43,085 nucleotides of DNA from RFPI01 sp964470195 (GTDB lineage: Bacteria > Pseudomonadota > Gammaproteobacteria > Burkholderiales > Methylophilaceae). Of the stretch, positions 1 to 7,973 are shown one piece after another; within the stretch, counting starts at the first letter, position 1; the number at the start of each line of letters is the position of its first letter. A model generated the notes under the pieces. That model was not told where the DNA came from, ran no database searches, and saw only the letters and a program-made list of their open reading frames with translations. The stretch is taken from contig CAYYBG010000016.1 in the NCBI GenBank assembly GCA_964470195.1, forward strand, positions 1-43,085, written 5' to 3'. Position numbers and translations under genes: made by a program.

Positions 1-219
1 GTCAACTAGACCCCAGCTTTTTCGACAGTGAATAATTTTCGATTCACAACATTAGAGCAATCGACTGATTTTTAATGGTTAATTGAGTGTTGGGCGATTA
101 ATTTAACATGACAGTTGGTGTCAGTTTGCCTGCAAAAATCTCAAAGGTAAGCTTTATTTTGTGACAAGCATTGCCGCCATCCCCCAATACTTTACTTGCA
201 TTAATTCCCTACCACCCGC

Positions 220-267
220 GTCATCTTCGCACCTTATCACCTTGCTTCCCGCCTACGCGAGAATGAC
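220..267. repeat. degenerate REP-like palindromic repeat
   Basis: An 11-base arm at 220-230 and another at 257-267 are inverted copies with two mismatches, separated by 26 bases. The right half contains TTCCCGCCTACGCGAGAATG, close to the TTCCCGC...GCGGGAATGAC core of dispersed intergenic palindromes common in betaproteobacteria. The family assignment rests on memory of that core. This copy is diverged, so it may be a decayed remnant. Confidence 0.5.
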
Positions 268-373
268 AATGGTGATGCGTGGTTTTGTATCAGGTGAGGC
301 ATTCTCTAGTGACAGAGGAGGTATTGGCGTTGCGTGGGTCTAATGCAAAGTCTGAGTTAAATCTACGGAATAT

Positions 374-402
374 AAAAAAGGGGTGGTGATGACCCCCCCC
401 TT
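374..402 (-). terminator. Rho-independent terminator of the dienelactone hydrolase gene
   Basis: Read on the minus strand, AAGGGG pairs with CCCCTT (397-402 with 378-383) and an inner ACC pairs with GGT, followed by six T. It lies 22 bases past the stop codon of the upstream minus-strand gene. One arm is a run of eight C on the plus strand, so the exact register of pairing can slip. Confidence 0.7.
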
Positions 403-424
403 GATTGCATGATTGCTTGCCTGT

Positions 425-1162
425 TTATCTTAAAGTACGGCCAAACATCTGCAACGCCAAGTGATATCCCATAGAGGCAAGTTGTGGATCGTAACGGTCA
501 CCCTCATCACGCATAAAAGCATGTTGACCATTAAATTCATGCCAAGTGAACTTAATATCGGTAGCACTAAGTTTTTGATAAACCTCTGCTCGTCCTGCTG
601 ATGGGATATGTGGATCTTGTTTGCCCCAAACCATGAGCAACTCGCCCTTGATATCGGCAAGTTTATCCATTGAATGCTGGCCAGCTTTGTTGGGGATAAT
701 TTGCGTGTGTAAATCGGTCGCATAAAAACAGGCGGTTGATTTAACTTCAGCTTGTAATGCAGCACGAAATGCTAAATGCCCACCAATACAAAAGCCCATT
801 GCTCCAATATCTCCAGTACACCAAGTTTGTTGCTTAACAAAATCTATCATGGCGCGATTGTCAGTGTCGTAACCCTGTACATCTTTTGCAGCCTTATCTG
901 CATTGCCTTTGTCTCGCCCTGCGTCGTCATAGCCAAGCACAGTGCCAATTGGATTTAACTCGTGAAATACCTCAGGGACCAACACCGCGTAGCCATGTCC
1001 AGCCATAAAACGTGCAGCTCGCTCTATCGGTCCAGTTTGTTGAAAGATTTCTGAATAAAATAAAATGGCAGGGAAACGACCCTCTCCAGCGGGACGGTGA
1101 ATATAAGTCCGCATTACGCCAGTTGGGGTGTTTAAGTCAACAAAATGGCTCTGAATATTCAC
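425..1162 (-). CDS. dienelactone hydrolase family protein
   Basis: Alpha/beta-hydrolase of the dienelactone hydrolase family, 245 aa and full length for the family. The nucleophile elbow G-F-C-I-G-G places Cys125, with Asp183 (KQDPH) and His214 (NGQHAF) completing the Cys-Asp-His triad; a Glu at residue 38 fits the conserved Glu of the family. No signal peptide is visible, so it is probably cytosolic. The start is GTG, supported by GAGGAG six bases upstream. Family members hydrolyse dienelactone in chlorocatechol breakdown, but most chromosomal copies without a catabolic cluster have unknown substrates. No catechol genes are nearby, so the substrate is unassigned. It appears monocistronic and divergent from rmuC. 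Confidence 0.85.
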   Translation of the reverse strand: MNIQSHFVDLNTPTGVMRTYIHRPAGEGRFPAILFYSEIFQQTGPIERAARFMAGHGYAVLVPEVFHELNPIGTVLGYDDAGRDKGNADKAAKDVQGYDTDNRAMIDFVKQQTWCTGDIGAMGFCIGGHLAFRAALQAEVKSTACFYATDLHTQIIPNKAGQHSMDKLADIKGELLMVWGKQDPHIPSAGRAEVYQKLSATDIKFTWHEFNGQHAFMRDEGDRYDPQLASMGYHLALQMFGRTLR

Positions 1163-1285
1163 GCCGTTCTCCTCTATAGGGTAGTAATAATAAAGCCTAT
1201 TTTACACCAATTTAAACCGAGGCTTACAGCGAGGCATTGTGCTAACAAGCACTTATAGCGCGATATTCCGCTGAGCTGGAGTATA

Positions 1286-2626
1286 ATGTTCGACATGCAA
1301 ATTTTTGTCATGACATCGTTAATCATCATTATTGTTTTGTTGTTGTTGCTGCTTTTTCGTAACAAGCAAAACAGCGCCGATATGGTGGCCAAATCGCTAG
1401 AAGAAAAACATATTGCGATGTTGCGCGATTTAAATGATGGTCTCAATCGTTTGGGTGACAGGTTGGCCAATCAAACCCAAGAGGCTAATGATAGATTGCG
1501 CAACGCCGTGGCACAGGAGCTTGCTCAAACCCGTGACACTCTGACAACGATGCAACTAACACAAAGCGAAAGTTTATCTAAGACGCGGATTGAGGTGCTG
1601 GAAAAACTTCATACCACATTGACTGAACAAGGCCAAGCCGAGCAAGCGCTGATTCAAACCACCATGTTGAAAACTTCTACCCAATTGACTGACAGTGTTG
1701 CTACGTTGCGAAAAGTAGTGGATGAACGTTTGCAAGAAATTAGCGGCAAGGTGACAGAACGTTTAGATGAGGGGTTCAAAAAAACCAATGAAACCTTTAC
1801 GCGGGTGATGGAGCGTCTGGCGACCATCGATAAAGCACAAGAAAAAATTGATGGTCTGACCAGCAATGTGGTGAGCCTGCAAGCCCTGTTGGGGGATAAG
1901 CGTTCTCGTGGAGCTTTTGGTGAGGTGCAATTAGAGGCACTGGTAAAAAATATCATGCCAAGCGAGTCGTTTGAGATGCAATACACTTTACCCAATGGCA
2001 GCAGAGTCGATTGTGCATTATTTTTGCCAGAGCCCACTGGCACTGTGGCAGTGGACTCCAAGTTTCCACTCGAAAACTATCATCGATTAAGTGATGCAGA
2101 CGCCTCTGATGAGGAAAGAAAACGCGCGCAAAGCCAATTCAAAGCTGACGTAAAAAAACACATTGATGATATTTCGCAGAAATACATTATCAGCAACATT
2201 ACTTCCGATGGCGCGGTGATGTTTATCCCCGCCGAGGCCGTTTTTGCTGAGATTCATGCGAGTCATCGTGATTTAATTGATTATGCAATGAATAAACGTG
2301 TTTGGGTGGTATCTCCCACCACATTAATGGCAGTGTTAAATACTGCCAGGGCAGTTCTGAAAGACGTAGAAACTCGCAAGCAGGTACATATCATTAAGGA
2401 TGAATTGGCTAAGCTCAGTAAAGACTTTGGTTTGTTTGACCGACGTATGCAAAATCTGGCTACCCACATTCGACAAGCAAACGATGACGTTCAGGATATC
2501 CATATCACTACCCAAAAAATATCGCGTCGTTTTTCACAAATCGAGAGAGTGGAGCTGAGTCCTGCAGAAGATACTTTGACATTAGCGGTTGACGACGTCG
2601 ATGACTTTTCTGGGACAGTAGAATAG
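1286..2626 (+). CDS. rmuC: DNA recombination protein RmuC
   Basis: RmuC-family protein, 446 aa. A single N-terminal hydrophobic segment (about residues 8-24, runs of I and L) is followed by a long coiled-coil-rich region (about 35-190) and then the RmuC core (about 190-405), including GDKRSRGAFGEVQLE, VDSKFPLENY and VSPTTLMAVL. The core resembles restriction-endonuclease-like folds, and rmuC loss in E. coli raises inversion at short inverted repeats, so the inferred role is a membrane-tethered nuclease limiting rearrangements. The ATG at 1286 has GGAG four bases upstream; an ATG at 1295 is an alternative. Its stop codon at 2624-2626 shares a base with a possible GTG start of moaD, implying co-transcription and coupling. 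Confidence 0.9.
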   Translation: MFDMQIFVMTSLIIIIVLLLLLLFRNKQNSADMVAKSLEEKHIAMLRDLNDGLNRLGDRLANQTQEANDRLRNAVAQELAQTRDTLTTMQLTQSESLSKTRIEVLEKLHTTLTEQGQAEQALIQTTMLKTSTQLTDSVATLRKVVDERLQEISGKVTERLDEGFKKTNETFTRVMERLATIDKAQEKIDGLTSNVVSLQALLGDKRSRGAFGEVQLEALVKNIMPSESFEMQYTLPNGSRVDCALFLPEPTGTVAVDSKFPLENYHRLSDADASDEERKRAQSQFKADVKKHIDDISQKYIISNITSDGAVMFIPAEAVFAEIHASHRDLIDYAMNKRVWVVSPTTLMAVLNTARAVLKDVETRKQVHIIKDELAKLSKDFGLFDRRMQNLATHIRQANDDVQDIHITTQKISRRFSQIERVELSPAEDTLTLAVDDVDDFSGTVE

Positions 2627-2628
2627 TG

Positions 2629-2889
2629 ATGCGACATATCCAGATTCTTTATTTTGCCCGGGTCAAAGAAAAGCTTAATTACTCGATTGAGTCATTACAT
2701 TTGCCTGACGATATTCAGACAGTCGCTGATTTAAAAAACTTGTTGGCACAGCGAGGTGATGCTTGGGCAGAAATTTTTTTCCATGATAAAAACTTGCGCG
2801 CGGCAATCAATCATGCGCTGGTTGAGGACATGCAGGAAATTTTTGATCAAGACGAAGTGGCTTTTTTTCCTCCTGTATCGGGAGGATAA
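2629..2889 (+). CDS. moaD: molybdopterin synthase small subunit MoaD
   Basis: Ubiquitin-like sulfur carrier of molybdopterin synthase, 86 aa. The C-terminal FFPPVSGG ends in the Gly-Gly that is adenylated and thiocarboxylated before sulfur is passed to precursor Z (cyclic pyranopterin monophosphate). The N-terminal IQILYFARVKEKL strand matches the family. I take ATG 2629; an adjacent GTG at 2626 would add one residue and overlap the rmuC stop. moaE follows after one base, with its GGAGG ribosome binding site inside the last moaD codons. No moaA, moaB, moaC or MoeB gene is in the window, so those partners must lie elsewhere. Confidence 0.92.
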   Translation: MRHIQILYFARVKEKLNYSIESLHLPDDIQTVADLKNLLAQRGDAWAEIFFHDKNLRAAINHALVEDMQEIFDQDEVAFFPPVSGG

Positions 2890-2890
2890 A

Positions 2891-3349
2891 TTGATTAAAG
2901 TAGATATTCAGAGGCAAGATTTTGATCTATCCACTGAAATTGCCTTGTTGCTTCAAGCCAGCAATGATTGTGGCGCGATAGCGAGCTTTGTAGGCTTAGT
3001 GCGAGGCAAAGATGGGTCGATGACTATCGATTTTATCGAGCTTGAGCATTATCCTGTGATGGCAGAAAAAGCCATTATTTCGATTGCCGAGCTGGCAATG
3101 CAAAAATGGCCTATTGACGCTGTGCGGGTTATTCATCGTGTGGGTAAGTTGGCAGCGGGCTCGCAGATAGTATTAGTGTTGACAGTGGCGCAACACAGAA
3201 AAGCAGCCTTTTCGGCTTGTGAATTTGTCATGGATTATTTAAAAGCAGACGCACCATTTTGGAAAAAAGAATTATTCGACCATGGTGAGCGTTGGGTCGA
3301 TGCAAAAAGCAGTGATATGCAAGCAAAACAAGCATGGGTGAAAGAATAG
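2891..3349 (+). CDS. moaE: molybdopterin synthase catalytic subunit MoaE
   Basis: Large subunit of molybdopterin synthase, 152 aa, which transfers sulfur from the MoaD thiocarboxylate to make the dithiolene of molybdopterin. The family block YLKADAPFWKKE is intact; its Lys118 and Lys125 line up with the active-site lysines 119 and 126 of E. coli MoaE. RHRV-like binding segments (HRVGKLAAGS) are present. The start is TTG at 2891, set by GGAGG at 2880-2884 and by homology; a much longer frame opening at 2756 lies inside moaD out of frame and is rejected. It directly precedes ugd, with no terminator between. Confidence 0.92.
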   Translation: MIKVDIQRQDFDLSTEIALLLQASNDCGAIASFVGLVRGKDGSMTIDFIELEHYPVMAEKAIISIAELAMQKWPIDAVRVIHRVGKLAAGSQIVLVLTVAQHRKAAFSACEFVMDYLKADAPFWKKELFDHGERWVDAKSSDMQAKQAWVKE

Positions 3350-3384
3350 CAGCGTTATCAATGCCATCAGTCAGGGAGCAAAAA

Positions 3385-4551
3385 TTGAAAATTGCGGTTG
3401 CAGGTACCGGTTATGTTGGATTGTCGATAGCAGTTTTGCTAGCCCAGAGCCATGAGGTCGTGGCGCTCGATATCATGGCAGAAAAAATTGCCTTAATTAA
3501 TCGCAAATTATCGCCGATTGAAGATCAACAAATCAGCGATTATCTGGCCAATAAGCCACTTAATCTGCGCGCTACTTTGGATAAACAAGAAGCTTATAGC
3601 AATGCAGATTTTGTAGTGATTGCTACACCAACAGACTATGACCCTGAAACCAATTACTTTAATACAAAATCGATAGAGTCAGTGGTTGCTGAGGTGATTG
3701 CCATCAATCCCAATGCTGTGATGGTCATCAAGTCTACCGTTCCAGTGGGTTATACCAAAAAACTCAAAGCAGACTTTAAAACTAAGCATATTATTTTTTC
3801 TCCGGAGTTTTTGCGCGAGGGTAAAGCGCTTTACGATAACTTATACCCTTCTCGCATTATCGTAGGTGAGCAATCTGAGCGTGCCCAGCAATTTGCCAAC
3901 TTATTGTTACAAGGTTCCTGCAATCAAGATGCGCCTATCTTGCTCACGGATAGTACTGAGGCTGAGGCGATTAAGCTGTTTGCCAATACCTATTTAGCAA
4001 TGCGAGTAGCTTATTTCAATGAATTGGATACCTATGCGGCTAGTCACGGCCTGGATACCAAACAAATTATTCAAGGGGTTTGTTTAGACCCGCGTATCGG
4101 AGATTTTTATAACAACCCTTCATTTGGATATGGGGGATATTGCCTGCCTAAAGATACAAAGCAGTTGTACGCGAATTACGGTGAGGTGCCACAGAATCTG
4201 ATTAAAGCGATTGTCGAGTCCAATACCACGCGTAAAGACTATATTGCTAACGCTATTGTAGAAAAACAGCCCAAGGTTGTAGGCATCTATCGCTTAATCA
4301 TGAAATCGGGCTCTGACAATTTCCGTGCCTCGAGTATACAAGGCATTATGAAACGCATTAAAGCGAAGGGCATAGAGGTCATCGTGTATGAACCTGTTTT
4401 GAGCGAAACACACTTTTTTAATTCTCGTGTGGTGAATGATTTGCCCAGCTTTAAGCAACAATCTGATGTCATTGTAGCGAATCGTGTAAGTAATGATTTA
4501 CAGGATGTTCTGGATAAAGTGTATAGCCGAGATTTATTCGGTCAGGACTAG
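3385..4551 (+). CDS. ugd: UDP-glucose 6-dehydrogenase
   Basis: NAD-dependent oxidation of UDP-glucose to UDP-glucuronate, 388 aa, the length of the short E. coli-type Ugd. It shows the Rossmann motif GTGYVGLS (residues 7-14), the substrate segment SPEFLREGKALYDN and the catalytic Cys253 in GYGGYCLPKDTKQL. The C-terminal half (RLIMKSGSDNFRASSIQGIM) is close to the E. coli protein as I remember it, unlike the roughly 440-aa form common in betaproteobacteria. I set the start at TTG 3385, six bases after AGGGAG; it begins exactly at the Rossmann strand. ATG codons at 3334 and 3361 would add non-homologous residues. It opens the nucleotide-sugar block and follows moaE closely. Confidence 0.93.
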   Translation: MKIAVAGTGYVGLSIAVLLAQSHEVVALDIMAEKIALINRKLSPIEDQQISDYLANKPLNLRATLDKQEAYSNADFVVIATPTDYDPETNYFNTKSIESVVAEVIAINPNAVMVIKSTVPVGYTKKLKADFKTKHIIFSPEFLREGKALYDNLYPSRIIVGEQSERAQQFANLLLQGSCNQDAPILLTDSTEAEAIKLFANTYLAMRVAYFNELDTYAASHGLDTKQIIQGVCLDPRIGDFYNNPSFGYGGYCLPKDTKQLYANYGEVPQNLIKAIVESNTTRKDYIANAIVEKQPKVVGIYRLIMKSGSDNFRASSIQGIMKRIKAKGIEVIVYEPVLSETHFFNSRVVNDLPSFKQQSDVIVANRVSNDLQDVLDKVYSRDLFGQD

Positions 4552-4556
4552 TCGGT

Positions 4557-4955
4557 ATGGCGCAGGATAGTGAAAAAATCAGGTTAGACAAATGGTTGTG
4601 GGCCGCTAGATTTTTTAAGACGCGTAGTTTAGCAACCGATGCAATAGACAGTGGCAAGGTGTTGGTGGATAACGAGCGAGTGAAGCCATCTAAAGAGGTG
4701 CGACTGGGTGCTACGGTGTTTATCAGACGTAAAGACCTCGAAATTGAGCTTGTCGTGCAAGGATTATCCTCGGTAAGGCGGGGTGCACCAGAAGCTCAGC
4801 TGTTATATCAAGAGACCGAGCAGAGTCTGCAGCGTAGAGAAGATGCCAAAGTAACCAAGTTGGCACAACATGCCAAACGTGAGCGGGGTGCAGGACGTCC
4901 CACCAAACGACAATTGCGGGATATTAGAAAATTTACTGGGATTGATTTTTTGTAA
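4557..4955 (+). CDS. hslR: ribosome-associated heat shock protein Hsp15
   Basis: S4-domain RNA-binding protein of 132 aa. Residues about 8-65 form the S4 domain (IRLDKWLWAARFFKTRSLA, then a glycine-containing turn, SGKVLVDNERVKPS), followed by a basic C-terminal helix and the typical tail GRPTKRQLRDIRKFTG. In E. coli Hsp15 binds dissociated 50S subunits carrying nascent chains and helps recycle them after heat shock. The gene sits five bases after ugd, and its stop TAA (4953-4955) overlaps the ATG of galE, so it appears embedded in the sugar-nucleotide transcription unit. Confidence 0.92.
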   Translation: MAQDSEKIRLDKWLWAARFFKTRSLATDAIDSGKVLVDNERVKPSKEVRLGATVFIRRKDLEIELVVQGLSSVRRGAPEAQLLYQETEQSLQRREDAKVTKLAQHAKRERGAGRPTKRQLRDIRKFTGIDFL

Positions 4956-5968
4956 TGACGATGCAAACCATACTTGTTACGGGCGGGGCTGGATATATAG
5001 GTTCTCATACCTGTGTACAGCTACTCGAGGCTGGCTATCAAGTGATTATTTTAGATAATCTCAGCAATAGTAAGGCTGACGTCATTCAACGTATTGAGCA
5101 GATAGCTCAGAAAAAAGTCACTTTTATTCATGGAGATATCCTAGATTGCGCTTGTTTGCATCAGATATTTAGCCACTATGCAATCGATGCAGTGCTGCAT
5201 TTTGCAGGATTGAAAGCGGTGGGAGAGGGACAGTCACAGCCTTTGCGTTATTATCAAAATAATGTGGCTGGCAGTCTGACACTATTTCAAGCGATGCAGT
5301 CATTTTCTGTTAAAACGCTGTTGTTTTCATCCTCTGCCACTGTTTATGGCGACAGTGCTGATGGGAAATATCAAGAGCACATGCCATTGAATCCCAGCAA
5401 TGTTTATGGGCGTAGTAAATATATGGTGGAGATGTTGTTGCGCGATATGCAAGCCAGCGATGCAAGCTGGCGCGTAGGTATCTTGCGCTACTTTAACCCT
5501 GTTGGCGCCCATCCCTCAGGCTTGATAGGCGAAGATCCGAATGGGATACCCAATAATCTGATGCCTTTTATTGCTAAAGTAGCCAGTGGTGAAATCGATT
5601 ATTTGCAGGTATTTGGCAATGACTATCCTACCCCTGATGGTACTGGCTTGCGGGATTACATCCATATCCAAGATTTGGTCTCGGGGCATCTTCAAAGCTT
5701 GCGTTATATATTGCAACAACAAAGCTCTATCACCATCAACCTTGGTACTGGAACCCCGCATAGTGTGCTCGAAATGGTCACCGCTTTTGAGCAAGTCAGC
5801 GGCCAAAAAGTGCCATATCAAATTACTCACAGGCGACCCGGTGATGTGGCAATTTGTTATGCAGACCCAAGTTTGGCAGAACGATTAATCGGCTGGAAAG
5901 CCCAATTTAATCTACAGCAAATGTGTGCTGACGCTTGGCGTTGGCAGACTCAATTAGCCATAATATAA
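4955..5968 (+). CDS. galE: UDP-glucose 4-epimerase
   Basis: Short-chain dehydrogenase/reductase-type epimerase interconverting UDP-glucose and UDP-galactose, 337 aa, the usual length. It shows the NAD-binding TGGAGYIGSH near the N-terminus, the SSSATVYG segment carrying the catalytic Ser/Thr and the YGRSK (YxxxK) pair. RYFNPVGAHPSG and IHIQDLVSGHL are typical GalE blocks. The ATG at 4955 overlaps the hslR stop by one base; ATG 4961 is an alternative that begins closer to the Rossmann strand. The product supplies UDP-Gal for surface polysaccharide and links to the UDP-glucose used by Ugd. Confidence 0.94.
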   Translation: MTMQTILVTGGAGYIGSHTCVQLLEAGYQVIILDNLSNSKADVIQRIEQIAQKKVTFIHGDILDCACLHQIFSHYAIDAVLHFAGLKAVGEGQSQPLRYYQNNVAGSLTLFQAMQSFSVKTLLFSSSATVYGDSADGKYQEHMPLNPSNVYGRSKYMVEMLLRDMQASDASWRVGILRYFNPVGAHPSGLIGEDPNGIPNNLMPFIAKVASGEIDYLQVFGNDYPTPDGTGLRDYIHIQDLVSGHLQSLRYILQQQSSITINLGTGTPHSVLEMVTAFEQVSGQKVPYQITHRRPGDVAICYADPSLAERLIGWKAQFNLQQMCADAWRWQTQLAII

Positions 5969-5994
5969 AGACTGAAAGGAATGGTAACGAAACG

Positions 5995-7065
5995 ATGATA
6001 TTGGTCACTGGAGGCGCCGGATTTATTGGTTCCAACTTTGTATTGGATTGGTTTGACCATTGCCAAGAGTCTTTAGTTAATTTAGACAAGCTTACTTACG
6101 CCGGTAATCTTGACAATTTGGCCTCGCTAGACAATCAAGCAGGTCATATTTTTGTTCATGGCGATATTGCTGATCGTGCACTATTGGCACAGTTATTCAA
6201 GCAACACAAACCAAGGGCAGTGATTAATTTTGCTGCTGAAAGTCATGTCGATAGATCCATCCACGGTCCGGCTGATTTTATTCAAACCAATGTGCTTGGC
6301 ACTTTCAATCTGCTCGAGTCAGTTCGAGAATATTGGCTGACTCTGGATCAAACACATCGTGCACAGTTTAGATTTTTACATGTGTCTACCGATGAGGTTT
6401 ATGGTTCTTTAAATCCCCTCGACAAACCTTTTACAGAGCAAAATAACTATCAGCCTAACAGTCCCTATTCAGCCTCAAAAGCCGCCTCTGATCATTTGGT
6501 CCGTGCTTGGTATCACACTTATCAACTACCTGTGCTGACGACTAATTGTTCCAATAATTATGGGCCTTACCATTTTCCTGAAAAGCTGATTCCTTTGATG
6601 ATTATTCATGCATTAGCTGGCAAGTCACTGCCCATTTATGGCGATGGCCAACAAATTCGTGACTGGCTTTATGTCAAAGATCATTGTTCAGCGCTACGTG
6701 CAGTCCTAGCGCATGGTCAAGTTGGCGAGACTTACAACATTGGCGGAGACAATGAGTTGGCAAATATTGACGTGGTAAAAGCGATTTGTGATTTATTAGA
6801 TCAAATGCGCCCCAGGTCTGATGGTCTGTCCTATCAAACGCAGATGAGTTTTGTTGCCGACAGACCGGGTCACGATAAGCGTTATGCCATTGATGCGAGT
6901 AAAATCAGACATCAACTCGGCTGGACAGCGCAAGAAACTTTTGCCTCTGGATTGAAAAAAACAGTGCAGTGGTATTTAGACCATCCTACTTGGGTAGAAA
7001 GAATTACCAGTGGTGCATATCGCAACTGGATTCAGCAACATTACCAACAAGAAAGCTTAGAATGA
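5995..7065 (+). CDS. rfbB: dTDP-glucose 4,6-dehydratase
   Basis: Second step of dTDP-L-rhamnose synthesis: dTDP-glucose to dTDP-4-keto-6-deoxyglucose. The 356-aa protein has TGGAGFIGSNF at the N-terminus, the catalytic THR-DE pair in HVSTDEVYGSL and the YSASKAASDH (YxxxK) motif; NCSNNYGPYHFPEKLIPL is diagnostic of RmlB. I choose ATG 5995, which begins at the Rossmann strand (MILVTGGAG); an in-frame start at 5935 would overlap galE and add an unrelated leader. Its stop overlaps the ATG of rfbD in an ATGA, indicating translational coupling. Confidence 0.95.
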   Translation: MILVTGGAGFIGSNFVLDWFDHCQESLVNLDKLTYAGNLDNLASLDNQAGHIFVHGDIADRALLAQLFKQHKPRAVINFAAESHVDRSIHGPADFIQTNVLGTFNLLESVREYWLTLDQTHRAQFRFLHVSTDEVYGSLNPLDKPFTEQNNYQPNSPYSASKAASDHLVRAWYHTYQLPVLTTNCSNNYGPYHFPEKLIPLMIIHALAGKSLPIYGDGQQIRDWLYVKDHCSALRAVLAHGQVGETYNIGGDNELANIDVVKAICDLLDQMRPRSDGLSYQTQMSFVADRPGHDKRYAIDASKIRHQLGWTAQETFASGLKKTVQWYLDHPTWVERITSGAYRNWIQQHYQQESLE

Positions 7066-7973
7066 AAATTTTAGTCACTGGCAAAAATGGCCAAGTTGGG
7101 CACGAATTGATGCTTAGCTTGAAACCCCTTGGTGATGTGGTAGGGGTTGATGTGAAGCAGTGTGATTTTAGACAGTCTGCTGCGATTGAGTTGATGCTGC
7201 AAAAAATCAAACCTGACATTATTGTTAATCCTGCCGCTTATACAGCAGTTGATTTGGCAGAAAGTGAGCCCACCACAGCTCATGCGATCAATGCACAAGC
7301 TCCGAAGATATTGGCACGCTACGCTGCGAGAGAAAATATTCCCATGATTCATTTCTCTACCGATTATGTGTTTGATGGCAATAAACAAGAAGCTTATCTG
7401 GAAGATGATGATGCTAAACCAAGTTCGGTCTATGGCAAGACTAAGTGGCTAGGCGAGGATGCAGTTAGAAAAATGGTAGCCAAGCACATTATCCTGAGAA
7501 CTAGTTGGGTATTTGGCACACATGGTGAGAATTTTCTCAAAACCATGCTGAGGCTAGCACAACAGAGAGAGAAGATGACGGTTGTTTCTGATCAAATAGG
7601 CTCTCCTACCTCTGCACGCCTGTTAGCTGATTCCGTTGCAGAGATTATTAAGCAATTAGCCGAGCCTGGTTCTTATCGTAAATATGGAACCTATCACCTG
7701 GTTTGCAAGGGTGAAACCAGTTGGTATGAGTATGCCAAATTGGTGATAGAAACGGCCACGCAGTTAGGTATGCCATGCCAGCTAAAGGTAAATAATATTA
7801 AGCCTATTAAGACCAGTGAGTATCCTTTGCCTGCTACGCGTCCCATGAATTCACGATTACAAACAAAAAAAATCATCGAAACATTTGGTTTGTCATTGCC
7901 AACATGGCAAACCGAGGTAAAGCGAGTCGTCACAGATTTGCATAAGCTGGAGGGGCATCATGCAAGCACGTAA
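7062..7973 (+). CDS. rfbD: dTDP-4-dehydrorhamnose reductase
   Basis: Last step of dTDP-L-rhamnose synthesis, NADPH-dependent reduction of dTDP-4-keto-L-rhamnose; 303 aa. The Rossmann start MKILVTGKNGQVGHEL, NPAAYTAVDLAESE, HFSTDYVFDG and YGKTKWLGE (YxxxK) are characteristic of RmlD. The ATG at 7062 overlaps the rfbB TGA by three bases. The start of rfbA lies 14 bases before its stop, so the four rfb genes form one tightly coupled unit in the order B-D-A-C. Confidence 0.94.
   Translation: MKILVTGKNGQVGHELMLSLKPLGDVVGVDVKQCDFRQSAAIELMLQKIKPDIIVNPAAYTAVDLAESEPTTAHAINAQAPKILARYAARENIPMIHFSTDYVFDGNKQEAYLEDDDAKPSSVYGKTKWLGEDAVRKMVAKHIILRTSWVFGTHGENFLKTMLRLAQQREKMTVVSDQIGSPTSARLLADSVAEIIKQLAEPGSYRKYGTYHLVCKGETSWYEYAKLVIETATQLGMPCQLKVNNIKPIKTSEYPLPATRPMNSRLQTKKIIETFGLSLPTWQTEVKRVVTDLHKLEGHHAST

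Larger units (their letters stand above)
1..424. other. gene-poor 5' flank
   Basis: No gene is supported here. The stretch holds a degenerate palindromic repeat (220-267) and a terminator (374-402), listed separately. An open frame at 161-343 is rejected because its translation is simply the read-through of the repeat. Bases 1-160 are AT-rich and show nothing I recognise; they may be the downstream flank of a gene outside the window. Confidence 0.6.

Noticed and set aside
161..343. 60-residue open frame in the 5' flank
   Set aside because: Its translation contains LLPAYARMT, the usual read-through of the dispersed palindromic repeat, and no ribosome binding site is seen before its GTG.
393..400. 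Run of eight C as a possible phase-variable tract
   Set aside because: It lies in a terminator arm outside any gene or promoter, so slippage would have no obvious coding effect.
2756..2890. Longer N-terminus for moaE
   Set aside because: The extra 45 residues overlap moaD out of frame and do not resemble MoaE; TTG 2891 has GGAGG and starts at the conserved region.
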